64,000 nt of DNA from Rossellomorea vietnamensis NBRC 101237 (GTDB taxonomy: Bacteria > Bacillota > Bacilli > Bacillales > Bacillaceae_B), in NCBI RefSeq assembly GCF_001591825.1, contig NZ_BCVQ01000014.1:1-64000 (forward strand), written 5' to 3'. Below are positions 33,467 to 41,632 of the stretch, in pieces. Positions within the stretch are counted from its first letter, which is position 1. Each line of letters opens with the position of its first letter. Position numbers and translations under genes: made by a program. Below the pieces are notes generated by a model. That model had not been told where the DNA came from, did no database searches, and saw only the letters and a list, made by a program, of their open reading frames with translations.

Positions 33467-35023
33467 ATGAGTTTATTAACAGTCAAAAATTTAACCCACG
33501 GTTTCGGTGACCGTGCGATTTTTAATGACGTTTCTTTCCGTTTGTTGAAGGGTGAGCATATCGGCTTGATCGGTGCCAACGGAGAAGGAAAGTCTACATT
33601 TATGAACATCATCACTGGGAAGCTTGAGCCTGATGAAGGGAAAGTGGAATGGGCGAAGCGGATCCGCATCGGGTATCTGGATCAGCATGCAAAGCTGAAG
33701 CAGGGGATGACGATCCGGGACGTGTTGAAGACGGCCTTTCAATACCTTTTTGATATGGAAACGGAAATGAATGAGCTGTTTGCCAAGATGGGGGACGCCA
33801 CTCCCGAAGAACTGGAAGAATTGCTTGAGGAAACGGGGACCCTTCAGGATGCCCTGACGAATAATGATTTCTACATCATTGATGCCAAGGTGGAAGAAAT
33901 CGGCCGTGGTCTTGGATTGGATGATATCGGTTTGGATAAGGATGTACACGATTTAAGCGGGGGACAGCGGACGAAAGTCTTACTGGCGAAGCTTTTACTT
34001 GAAAAGCCGGACATCCTGTTACTTGATGAGCCAACCAACTACCTTGATGAACAGCATATCAACTGGTTGAGACGCTATCTTCAGGAATATGAAAATGCCT
34101 TTATCCTGATCTCTCATGATATTCCATTCTTAAATAGTGTCATCAACCTGATCTATCATATGGAAAATCAGGAATTGAATCGCTATGCAGGGGACTATCA
34201 CGAATTCAAGCGTGTCCACGAAATGAAGAAGCAGCAGCTTGAGTCAGCGTTCAAGAGACAACAACAGGAAATCTCGGAGTTGAAGGATTTTGTGGCGCGT
34301 AATAAGGCCCGGGTATCCACCCGAAACATGGCCATGTCCCGTCAGAAAAAGCTGGATAAGATGGATATGATCGAACTGGCTGCGGAAAAGCCGAAGCCGG
34401 AATTTCATTTTAAACAAGCGAGGACCGCAGGCAGGGTCATCTTTGAAACGAAGGATCTTGTGATCGGGTACGATGAACCGTTATCAAGGCCCCTCAACCT
34501 CAAGATGGAGCGCGGGCAGAAGATTGCTCTATCCGGAGCCAACGGAATCGGAAAGACGACTCTATTACGGAGCATCCTCGGGGAAATCAAACCGATTTCG
34601 GGTTCAGTGGAGCTTGGGGATTATCTTCATATCGGATATTTCGAACAGGAAATCAAAACAAAGAACAACAACACGTGCATTGAAGAGGTTTGGAACGAGT
34701 TTCCTTCCCTGAACCAGGCGGAAGTGCGCGCTGCCCTGGCGAAGTGCGGTCTGACGACCAAGCATATCGAAAGCAAGGTGGAAGTGCTGAGCGGTGGGGA
34801 AAAAGCGAAGGTACGCCTATGCAAATTAATGAATAAGGAATCGAACGTCCTTGTATTCGATGAACCGACCAATCACTTGGACATAGAGGCTAAAGAAGAG
34901 TTGAAGCGGGCATTGAAAGAATACAAAGGTACCGTGCTCTTAATCAGTCACGAACCTGACTTCTACCAGGATGTAGCGACGGAAGTATGGAACTGTGAAG
35001 ACTGGACAACGAAATTGTTTTAA
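33467..35023 (+). CDS. yfmM: ABC-F family ATPase (YfmM-like)
   Basis: 518-aa soluble protein with two ABC domains and no membrane segments; the length equals that of B. subtilis YfmM as I recall it. NBD1 has IGANGEGKST, HDLSGGQRTK and LLLDEPTNYLD. NBD2 has SGANGIGKTT, VLSGGEKAK and VFDEPTNHLD. The linker (residues 230-320) is the Lys/Gln-rich P-site-tRNA-interacting type (KKQQLESAFKRQQQEISELKD). ABC-F proteins act on the ribosome; the housekeeping YbiT/YfmM group is not a dedicated resistance factor. AGAAAAGG lies 8-9 nt before the ATG. Confidence 0.9.
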   Translation: MSLLTVKNLTHGFGDRAIFNDVSFRLLKGEHIGLIGANGEGKSTFMNIITGKLEPDEGKVEWAKRIRIGYLDQHAKLKQGMTIRDVLKTAFQYLFDMETEMNELFAKMGDATPEELEELLEETGTLQDALTNNDFYIIDAKVEEIGRGLGLDDIGLDKDVHDLSGGQRTKVLLAKLLLEKPDILLLDEPTNYLDEQHINWLRRYLQEYENAFILISHDIPFLNSVINLIYHMENQELNRYAGDYHEFKRVHEMKKQQLESAFKRQQQEISELKDFVARNKARVSTRNMAMSRQKKLDKMDMIELAAEKPKPEFHFKQARTAGRVIFETKDLVIGYDEPLSRPLNLKMERGQKIALSGANGIGKTTLLRSILGEIKPISGSVELGDYLHIGYFEQEIKTKNNNTCIEEVWNEFPSLNQAEVRAALAKCGLTTKHIESKVEVLSGGEKAKVRLCKLMNKESNVLVFDEPTNHLDIEAKEELKRALKEYKGTVLLISHEPDFYQDVATEVWNCEDWTTKLF

Positions 35024-35029
35024 TCAAAA

Positions 35030-35068
35030 AAAGCCGATCCCGTGAATTCAGGTGATCGGCTTTTTTTA
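35030..35068 (+). terminator. Intrinsic terminator after the ABC-F gene
   Basis: AAAGCCGATC pairs with GATCGGCTTT across about 14 nt, ending in a seven-T run. The A-run on the left lets it also end the convergent regulator gene. Confidence 0.85.
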
Positions 35069-35075
35069 TATCATT

Positions 35076-35768
35076 CTACTCTGTCAAGATCGATTCTAGG
35101 GACGAATATCCATGATCCTCCATCCTCAAATCGTCAAAACTGTGCTTCAAATGAAGGTCGATCAATTCAAGGAGCGTCTGCTGATCCTTGTTTTCAATGG
35201 CCTTCACCATTTCCTCATGTTCCCGGAAGCGGACATTTTCACCTGGCTCTACATGATAAAATACATCAAATAAAAACAAATAGACGTTCGATTGGGTAAG
35301 CATTTCGTCCATATAGCGGATCAGAAACTTATTTCCGCTTACCTCCGCAAGGAACAAATGGAATTGTTTATTAAGCTCGACGTATTTTAACAGGTCCTTT
35401 TTTCTATACGTTTCCTGTTCCTCTTCAAGAAACGAATAAAGCTTGGACATATCGGATTTTTTAACTTTAGGCAGGCCGTACTTTACAGTTAGAAATTCGA
35501 TTTCTTTCCTCAATTCAAAAAAAGAAATGATCTCTTCCCTGGAAGGGTGGACGACGAAGGCCCCGCGGTTCGGGATGATCTGAACCAGCCCCTCTGCTTC
35601 GAGCCGTTTCAACGCATGCCGGATAGGAGTCCTGCTTACAGCCATCTTCTGAGAGATGATCTGTTCGACGAGCTGTGTACCGGGTGCGATCTTCCTGGCC
35701 AATAAGGCGTCCTTTAGATGGCTATATACTTTTAATTCTGTGGTCAGTCTTTTTTTCACGGTCATCAT
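35076..35768 (-). CDS. GntR-family transcriptional regulator with FCD domain
   Basis: 230-aa regulator. The N-terminal winged HTH has the GntR pattern LLARKIAPGTQLVEQIISQKMAVSRTPIRHALKRLEAEGLVQIIPNRGAFV (residues 23-73). The C-terminal all-helical FCD domain shows the metal/acid-binding pattern: Asp in LKYVELNKQFHLFL, His in that same helix, RFREHEEMVKAI and LIDLHLKHSFDD. FCD regulators usually respond to organic acids. No catabolic gene is adjacent, so the target is unknown. Confidence 0.85.
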   Translation of the reverse strand: MMTVKKRLTTELKVYSHLKDALLARKIAPGTQLVEQIISQKMAVSRTPIRHALKRLEAEGLVQIIPNRGAFVVHPSREEIISFFELRKEIEFLTVKYGLPKVKKSDMSKLYSFLEEEQETYRKKDLLKYVELNKQFHLFLAEVSGNKFLIRYMDEMLTQSNVYLFLFDVFYHVEPGENVRFREHEEMVKAIENKDQQTLLELIDLHLKHSFDDLRMEDHGYSSLESILTE

Positions 35769-35802
35769 CCATTCAATCGATATTTCCTTTTCCTATCATA
35801 TA

Positions 35803-35868
35803 TGAAAAAGAGGCTGATCCAAAATCGGGTGCCTTCTAAAAAAGACACCCGACTCCTGTATCAGCCCA
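35803..35868 (-). terminator. Terminator after the YitT gene
   Basis: The outer arms GGCTGAT/ATCAGCC enclose an inner CGGGTG/CACCCG hairpin; on the minus strand CTTTTTC follows. Confidence 0.65.
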
Positions 35869-35869
35869 T

Positions 35870-36715
35870 TTAAGCAAATGATTTAAAGTTATTACCCCAG
35901 ATTTCGTTCATGCTGTGAACCGTAATGAATGCTTTCTGGTCGGTAGATTGAATATGCGCTTTCAACTTGGAGAAGTCCTTTCGTCCCACAATGGTGGTGA
36001 TGACTTCTTTCTGGTCATCGGAAAAGGCTCCCTTGGCCGAATGGACGGTGGCCCCTCTCTCCAGGTCTCCAACGATGAACTCCTTGATATCTTCACTATG
36101 TTCGCTGATGATGACCACTTCTTTGCTTTCATTGAAAAATTGAAGCGTGCGGTCGATCATTATCCCTTTGAGCAGCAAGCCAAAGAATGCATACAGTCCG
36201 ACCTGCAGTCCGAAGAACCAGGCAGACGCAACGACAATCAGAATATCCGAAGCAAGAACGGCCCGTCCCAGTTCCAGCCCGGTGAATTTGTGTATGATTT
36301 TTGCCAGGACGCCGGTGCCTCCGGCTGAAGCACCCTGGTTAAAGATCATGGCGACTCCGATGGCTCCGATCAGCGTCCCGATGACAATTTGAATCAGGAC
36401 ATCATGACCGATCGGGTTCTGAAGGGGATGGAACACCTCCAACCCCCACACCATTCCGCTGAGGGTTGTACTCGCGAAAACGGATTTCAGGCCGAAACTT
36501 GGACCGATCAATATGAGGCCGAGAATGAATAATAACATATCCAGTGTAAACATGATGACGCCGACAGGCAGATCCATAAATTGAGCAAGCACGATGCCGG
36601 CTCCGCTCGTCCCGCCAGTGCCTACCTTATTGGGTGAAAGAAAAAAATGTATATTCAATGCGATTAAAAACGCACCAAGAGATATGTTTAATAAAGATTG
36701 GACTTGTTTCATCAT
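35870..36715 (-). CDS. YitT-family membrane protein with C-terminal DUF2179
   Basis: 281 aa. Five or six membrane segments occupy residues 1-195 with the family motifs NKVGTGGTSGAGIVLAQF and NQGASAGGTGVLAKIIHKFTG. A soluble C-terminal DUF2179 domain (about 200-281) starts with VVIISEHSEDIKEFIVGDLERGATVHSAKGAFS and is seen in YitT, YpjC and YqfU paralogues of Bacillus. Function unknown; several paralogues per genome are normal. The start ATG 36715 has AAGGAGC upstream; the extension to 36787 does not. Confidence 0.85.
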   Translation of the reverse strand: MMKQVQSLLNISLGAFLIALNIHFFLSPNKVGTGGTSGAGIVLAQFMDLPVGVIMFTLDMLLFILGLILIGPSFGLKSVFASTTLSGMVWGLEVFHPLQNPIGHDVLIQIVIGTLIGAIGVAMIFNQGASAGGTGVLAKIIHKFTGLELGRAVLASDILIVVASAWFFGLQVGLYAFFGLLLKGIMIDRTLQFFNESKEVVIISEHSEDIKEFIVGDLERGATVHSAKGAFSDDQKEVITTIVGRKDFSKLKAHIQSTDQKAFITVHSMNEIWGNNFKSFA

Positions 36716-36885
36716 GGAGCACGCTCCTTTTGAATGACGGTAGTTTGAAAAACAATCAACCCGATTATAAAGAGTGTATAACCCCATGTAAATGATAAAT
36801 TCTTATGAAAGCATTTACGTATAAAAGTTTTTATAATGCTTGTTTTCTGACATTTCCTCTGCCGGAATTAGGGGAGAAAAAAATG

Positions 36886-36932
36886 TTGACTTTTTTACAT
36901 AAGGTGATTAATATTTAAACAGGTTAAATATT
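36886..36932 (+). promoter_or_regulatory. Promoter with overlapping MarR-type palindrome
   Basis: TTGACT (36886-36891), 17 nt, TAATAT (36909-36914). The palindrome AATATTTAA-acagg-TTAAATATT (36910-36932) covers the -10 box and the start site, as expected for autorepression by the MarR gene that follows. Confidence 0.75.
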
Positions 36933-36961
36933 ATATGGATGAATAGAAATGGGGGATGATC

Positions 36962-37417
36962 TTGGACCTGGAACAGATCCAGCACTCATATATAGATCGC
37001 TTGTTTACAGCATTTCACGTAACGAATCGCCATATTCAGCAGGAAATGGCGGTTGCATTGAAAGATATGAATTTAACAGGTCCTCAGTTTTTTATACTCT
37101 ATCTTTTGTCGACTTCAGAAGATATGAAATCGACGGAGCTTGCTGAGAAGTTAGATGTAAAGCCAAGCGCCATCACAGTCATGATCGATCGACTTCTTAA
37201 GAATGATCTGGTTTCGAGGCAGAGAGACGAGAGTGACCGCCGGATTGTGAAGCTCGAGCTTACAACAGGCGGTCGAGAGGTTTTCGAGAGGGCGAAAAAG
37301 GTAAGGAGGGAAATCTTTTCCCAATACCTATCCTATCTTGAAGAAAAAGATGTGGAACAACTTGTCACCATCTATGAAAAGCTGGCTACAGCCTTTGAGA
37401 ACAATACAGAAGAATAA
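36962..37417 (+). CDS. MarR-family transcriptional regulator
   Basis: 151-aa winged-helix repressor. Residues 35-100 show the MarR core: LTGPQFFILYLLSTSEDMKSTELAEKLDVKPSAITVMIDRLLKNDLVSRQRDESDRRIVKLELT, with the beta-wing Asp-Arg pair in ESDRRIV. It lies 12 nt upstream of a DHA2-type efflux gene and has a palindrome over its own promoter, so it probably represses both. The start is TTG 36962 with GGGGG 6 nt upstream; ATG 36956 touches this RBS and is less likely. Confidence 0.88.
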   Translation: MDLEQIQHSYIDRLFTAFHVTNRHIQQEMAVALKDMNLTGPQFFILYLLSTSEDMKSTELAEKLDVKPSAITVMIDRLLKNDLVSRQRDESDRRIVKLELTTGGREVFERAKKVRREIFSQYLSYLEEKDVEQLVTIYEKLATAFENNTEE

Positions 37418-37429
37418 GGAGAGAAACAT

Positions 37430-39028
37430 ATGTCAGTACAACCAGGGATAAATAAACGTTTGGTTCTGACCGGTCTGATCATCGGGATGTTCTTCAGTGC
37501 CCTTGAACAAACCGTGGTCGGGACCGCGATGCCGACCATCATCGCAGAATTGAACGGGTTTTCCATTTTTGCGTGGGTCACCACGGCTTATTTGATCACT
37601 TCCACAACGGTTACACCGATCGTGGGGAAATTATCGGATTTATATGGCAGACGATTATTGTATTTAATCGGAGTCATTATCTTTATTATCGGGTCAGGTC
37701 TATGTGCCACGGCCACTTCCATGGAACAGCTCGTGCTGTACCGCGGCCTTCAGGGGATTGGTGGGGGAATGATCATGCCTTTATCCCAAACCATCATCGG
37801 GGATATCTTCACTGCTGAGCAGCGTGCAAAGTGGCAGGGTGTGTTCGGTGCTTTATTCGGATTGAGCTCGGTCATCGGACCGTTCATTGGCGGATTCATT
37901 GTCGATACAATAAGCTGGCACTGGATATTCTTGATCAACGTACCGTTTGGATTGTTATCAGCCCTTCTATTATTCATCGGTTTAAAATATGAAAATGTCG
38001 GTCGCCCGACGGATAAGGTAAGCATTGATTACCTGGGAATCATCACCTTGATCCCGGCACTGGTCCTCTTATTGCTTGGACTGAATTTCGGAGGGGATAA
38101 ATTCGAGTGGATGTCAGGAACGAGCTTCATGCTCTTTGGCGGATCCATCGTTTTGCTTCTGGTATTCGGGTTCATTGAAAACAAAGCGAAGGAACCGATT
38201 CTTGATTTAAGCCTGTTTAAAAACCGGGTCTTTGCTACGACGAATGCCCTCGGGTTCCTTCTCGGATTAGGAATGTTCGGTGCGATCATGTTCGTACCAA
38301 TGTTCATGCAGGGCATCCTCGGTGTGACACCGACTCAAGCCGGGTCCACCATGACACCGATGATGATCGCCTTGATCACGGCGAGTATCATCGGCGGAAG
38401 ATTATTATTAAGGCTGAGATACCGTACAGTGTTGACGGCTGGTATGCTGATCACCGTGGTTGGATTCTTCCTGATGAGTACGATGGGTCCTGAATCGAAG
38501 GAATATACAGCGTATATGTACATGATCGTGATGGGATTCGGAATGGGTCTTGTCATGCCGACCCTTATGATCGCAGTTCAGAATGAATTCCCTAAATCGA
38601 GGCTGGGGGCCGTCACATCTTCCGCAACGTTCTTCCGTTCCATCGGTGGGACGATCGGGATCACCGTATTAAACGCTGTGATGAATCAATCCCTTCAGGA
38701 AAATATGAAGGATGTAGCGGCACAGCAGGATAATCCTGCTGCAGCTCAGATCCTTGGCGGGTTAAGCGAAAAAACGGATGCCCTATTCGGACTGCTTGTG
38801 ACACCAGGATTATTGGAAGTACCGAAAGAAATCGGCAAAATCGTGATCACTTCGATTGAAACCGCATGGTCCGATGCGTTTACCACCGTCTTTTTAACAG
38901 GACTGATCTTCATTGCCATCGGCGTCGGAGTGGCCCTGTCGGTTGGAAATGGGAAGATTAAACGGGATAAAGAACTACAGGAAGAAGCGGAAAAGGAAGA
39001 GACAATCCTTAAACCGGCTACTGAATAA
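37430..39028 (+). CDS. DHA2-family (14-TM) MFS drug efflux transporter
   Basis: 532-aa proton-coupled exporter with fourteen membrane helices (EmrB/QacA/LmrB type). Motif A is GKLSDLYGRRLL (residues 63-74), motif C is GLSSVIGPFIGGF and the N-terminal ALEQTVVGTAMPTI carries the family D1-like pattern. The C-terminal tail is Lys/Glu-rich and cytoplasmic. It is cotranscribed with the MarR gene (AGGAGAG RBS, 12-nt gap). Likely multidrug resistance; substrate not predictable. Confidence 0.9.
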   Translation: MSVQPGINKRLVLTGLIIGMFFSALEQTVVGTAMPTIIAELNGFSIFAWVTTAYLITSTTVTPIVGKLSDLYGRRLLYLIGVIIFIIGSGLCATATSMEQLVLYRGLQGIGGGMIMPLSQTIIGDIFTAEQRAKWQGVFGALFGLSSVIGPFIGGFIVDTISWHWIFLINVPFGLLSALLLFIGLKYENVGRPTDKVSIDYLGIITLIPALVLLLLGLNFGGDKFEWMSGTSFMLFGGSIVLLLVFGFIENKAKEPILDLSLFKNRVFATTNALGFLLGLGMFGAIMFVPMFMQGILGVTPTQAGSTMTPMMIALITASIIGGRLLLRLRYRTVLTAGMLITVVGFFLMSTMGPESKEYTAYMYMIVMGFGMGLVMPTLMIAVQNEFPKSRLGAVTSSATFFRSIGGTIGITVLNAVMNQSLQENMKDVAAQQDNPAAAQILGGLSEKTDALFGLLVTPGLLEVPKEIGKIVITSIETAWSDAFTTVFLTGLIFIAIGVGVALSVGNGKIKRDKELQEEAEKEETILKPATE

Positions 39029-39030
39029 TA

Positions 39031-39071
39031 TAAAGAGCCTGCCTTGGATGATTTCAAGGCAGGCTTTTTTA
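39031..39071. terminator. Intrinsic terminator
   Basis: AAAGAGCCTGCCTTG pairs with CAAGGCAGGCTTT (one bulge), then TTTTT. It lies between convergent genes. Confidence 0.85.
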
Positions 39072-39980
39072 TTAGTTGGATTTTCGGACCTCATATAAAT
39101 GAAACGTCAATCCAAACGGATCAGAGATCATTTCACTTTTCGTATGATAGACGTGATCTACCCTGCAGCCGCTGTCCAGGAGCTTTTGCTTACTTCTTTC
39201 AAAATCATCCACAGCGAATTCGAAATGCACGGTGTTTTGATCACTGTCTTCAATGAAAAAATTCCGGCCATTCATCGAGAACTTTGTTTCCTTTTGTCCC
39301 TGCTCTTCAACCTTCATTCCAATGATATTCGTGTAAAATTGGATTGCCTCAGGGTAATGCTTCACTCCAATTGCAACATTATGAGTGAGCTGAAAGGGTG
39401 AACGATGATTATGCTTCAACTGAGGGACAAAATCTTCTGACGGAGAATGTAATAAATCCAATAAGGAATAAACGACGCAATATTCGTCCCCTGGCCCGAA
39501 GTAAGCAGAACTGAAATGATAAATCATACCTTCTTCACTTTTCTTGAACGTGGATACCCCAGGCATGGAGGTATGCCCGTTTTTAAATCCGAGATCTTGT
39601 GAAAACGTGTTTTCTTTCGAGGATACAAGCGGAAAGGACCACCCTTTTGAAGCTGCAAAGTCTTCTTGAACAGTTGGATCGTCTGGGGAGGATAGAACAA
39701 ATTCACAACGGCTTAACAAATGATGGTACACCCCATTAAAGCCATCCCCCCACATGGAACAATAGCGACAATTCCTCCCCATATTATGGATGATGATAAG
39801 TTCGTCCTTGTCCTTGAAAAGTTCCTCCAGTGTAACGGTTTGATGATCGGTTGTTAAAAAAAGGTAGTTTTCAACCTTTTGCGGCGTTTGTTGTTTGCGC
39901 AGCTGTGCAAGCTGCTTTTTCTTTTCCATGATTTCCAACTCTAATGCCTGTATTTCTTTCGTGCCTTCAAATGTGGTCAT
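39072..39980 (-). CDS. DUF899 thioredoxin-like domain fused to a VOC/glyoxalase domain
   Basis: 302 aa, two domains. Residues 1-180 are a DUF899 (AhpC/TSA-like) fold with NMGRNCRYCSMWGDGFNGVYHHL, including a CxxC pair, and the typical FVLSSPDDPTVQEDFAASKGW. Residues 190-302 form a vicinal-oxygen-chelate domain starting THNVAIGVKHYPEAIQFYTNIIGMKV and ending SDPFGLTFHLYEV. Each domain alone is common; this fusion is less so. Start ATG 39980 with GGAGG 7 nt upstream. Function unknown, plausibly thiol-peroxide or electrophile detoxification. Confidence 0.78.
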   Translation of the reverse strand: MTTFEGTKEIQALELEIMEKKKQLAQLRKQQTPQKVENYLFLTTDHQTVTLEELFKDKDELIIIHNMGRNCRYCSMWGDGFNGVYHHLLSRCEFVLSSPDDPTVQEDFAASKGWSFPLVSSKENTFSQDLGFKNGHTSMPGVSTFKKSEEGMIYHFSSAYFGPGDEYCVVYSLLDLLHSPSEDFVPQLKHNHRSPFQLTHNVAIGVKHYPEAIQFYTNIIGMKVEEQGQKETKFSMNGRNFFIEDSDQNTVHFEFAVDDFERSKQKLLDSGCRVDHVYHTKSEMISDPFGLTFHLYEVRKSN

Positions 39981-40115
39981 TTTTTTGCCTCCTTTTAGAA
40001 CTTGTCCTATGTAAGATTTCTGTATTGGTGTGAGATATCCTGCTTTACTTTCCACAAGCTCGCTTCTTACCTGGCCGCCAACCCGTTTTCTTTAATTAAA
40101 TTTTCTGAAAATATA

Positions 40116-40144
40116 TTGACAATTATCAACAGACACGTTATCTT
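40116..40144 (+). promoter_or_regulatory. Putative sigma-A promoter of the paa operon
   Basis: TTGACA (40116-40121), 17 nt, TATCTT (40139-40144). The AACG-N7-AACG element lies about 25 nt further downstream. Confidence 0.55.
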
Positions 40145-40175
40145 TTGAGTAGTTGAATATAACACATATTTACTT

Positions 40176-40202
40176 AAACGAATTAATAACGTTATATAAA
40201 TA
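40176..40202 (+). promoter_or_regulatory. AACG-N7-AACG element upstream of paaK
   Basis: AACG at 40177-40180 and 40188-40191, exactly 11 bp apart, followed by TTATATAAA. The same layout occurs before paaX, the ABC importer and the thioesterase gene. Candidate operator of the PaaX-type regulator. Confidence 0.5.
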
Positions 40203-40233
40203 TATTTTTATATCATGACAGGGGGCCGATACA

Positions 40234-41559
40234 TTGATTTTGCATGAGATTGAAACTGCCGGTCGATCGCAAATGGAGCGCCTTCAACTAGAGAGACTGC
40301 AACATGTTGCTTCAGTCGTTTATGAGAAAGTTCCCTTTTACCGGGAGCAGTTTGAGAGAAGGGGCATCAAGCCGGAGGATATAAAGTCTTTGTCAGACTT
40401 AAAAATGTTACCGCTTACAATTAAAAAAGACCTTCGGGATCATTATCCATTCGGTCTGTTTGCTGTAGAGCGCGAGGAGATGGTAAGGGTCCATGCATCA
40501 AGCGGTACGAGCGGAAAGCCCACTGTCGTAGGCTATACCCAGAACGATATTGAGATGTGGGGAGAAATCGTGGCACGTGCAATCAGCATGGCAGGTGGGA
40601 AACCGGGGGATGTCCTGCATAACGCATATGGATATGGTTTATTTACCGGCGGACTTGGTCTTCATTATGGCAGTGAGAAGCTCGGGATGATCACGGTTCC
40701 GGTGTCAGGAGGGAACATGTCCAGGCAGATCACATTATTGGAAGACTTTAAGCCGTCCATCATATGCGGTACACCTTCGTACGTTCTCAATTTAGCTGAA
40801 TCAATGGAGGCTCAAGGAAAGGATCCGGCTTCCCTTTCTGTAAAGTATGGAATCTTCGGAGCCGAGCCATGGTCGGATTCAATGAGGAAGACGCTGGAGC
40901 GGAAGATGGATATTAAAGCATGCGACATATACGGGTTGAGTGAGGTCATCGGTCCCGGGGTTGCCATTGAATGTCATGAAGCACGGGACGGCCTTCATAT
41001 AGCAGAGGATCATTTCCTCGTTGAAGTCATTAACCCTGATACGTTAGAGACCCTGCCGGAAGGGGAGGTCGGGGAGCTTGTGTTTACGAGCTTAACGAAG
41101 GAAGCCTTTCCGATCATCCGGTATAGAACCGGCGATATTGCTTCGATTCAGCATGGAACATGCTCATGTGGACGAACAACGGTGAAAATGTCCAGGGTGA
41201 AAGGAAGAGTCGATGACATGCTCATCATCAGGGGTGTGAACGTGTTCCCATCTGAAATGGAGCATTTTCTGCTTCAGATAAGTGAACTTGCACCCCATTA
41301 TCAGGTTCACTTAAAGAAAAAAGGGGCACTGGATTTGGTGGAGCTGCAGGTCGAGGTGACGGATGAATGTTTCAATGGGGTGTCGAACGACTTACATCAT
41401 GACCGCCTGAGTGAACTGGAAAGAAAAGTGAAGAGCCTGATGAAAGATCGTTGCTATGTTTCCATGGAAGTCAAAGTGAGAGCTCCAAGGGAAATACCCC
41501 GCTCGGAAGGTAAAGCCATCCGGATTGTCGATCTTAGGGGAGAAGCCATGCTTCAATAA
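40234..41559 (+). CDS. paaK: Phenylacetate-CoA ligase
   Basis: 441-aa adenylate-forming enzyme that converts phenylacetate, ATP and CoA to phenylacetyl-CoA, the entry step of the Paa pathway. The PaaK family pattern is clear: VPFYREQFERRGIKPEDIKSLSDLKMLPLTIKKDLRDHYPFGLF near the N-terminus, the phosphate loop VHASSGTSGKPTVVGYTQ (residues 88-105), IRYRTGDIA, and RVKGRVDDMLIIRGVNVFPSEME. The start is TTG 40234 with GGGGG 8 nt upstream. It is the first gene of the paa operon, separated from paaA by a 73-nt leader with a strong hairpin. Confidence 0.95.
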   Translation: MILHEIETAGRSQMERLQLERLQHVASVVYEKVPFYREQFERRGIKPEDIKSLSDLKMLPLTIKKDLRDHYPFGLFAVEREEMVRVHASSGTSGKPTVVGYTQNDIEMWGEIVARAISMAGGKPGDVLHNAYGYGLFTGGLGLHYGSEKLGMITVPVSGGNMSRQITLLEDFKPSIICGTPSYVLNLAESMEAQGKDPASLSVKYGIFGAEPWSDSMRKTLERKMDIKACDIYGLSEVIGPGVAIECHEARDGLHIAEDHFLVEVINPDTLETLPEGEVGELVFTSLTKEAFPIIRYRTGDIASIQHGTCSCGRTTVKMSRVKGRVDDMLIIRGVNVFPSEMEHFLLQISELAPHYQVHLKKKGALDLVELQVEVTDECFNGVSNDLHHDRLSELERKVKSLMKDRCYVSMEVKVRAPREIPRSEGKAIRIVDLRGEAMLQ

Positions 41560-41580
41560 ATTTTTTTGAGAAAAATACCT

Positions 41581-41617
41581 ATCACACCATTTCAGTATAA
41601 CGTTGAAATGGTGTGAT
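41581..41617 (+). promoter_or_regulatory. Perfect 14-bp hairpin in the paaK-paaA gap
   Basis: ATCACACCATTTCA (41581-41594) pairs fully with TGAAATGGTGTGAT (41604-41617) around a 9-nt loop containing AACG. No T-run follows; the paaA Shine-Dalgarno begins 2 nt later. More likely an RNA-processing or translation-control stem, or an operator, than a terminator. Confidence 0.6.
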
Positions 41618-41632
41618 GAAGGAGGGGCTGCA

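Noticed and set aside
41581-41617. Intrinsic terminator between paaK and paaA
   Set aside because: Perfect stem but followed by GAAGGAGG, not by a T-run.
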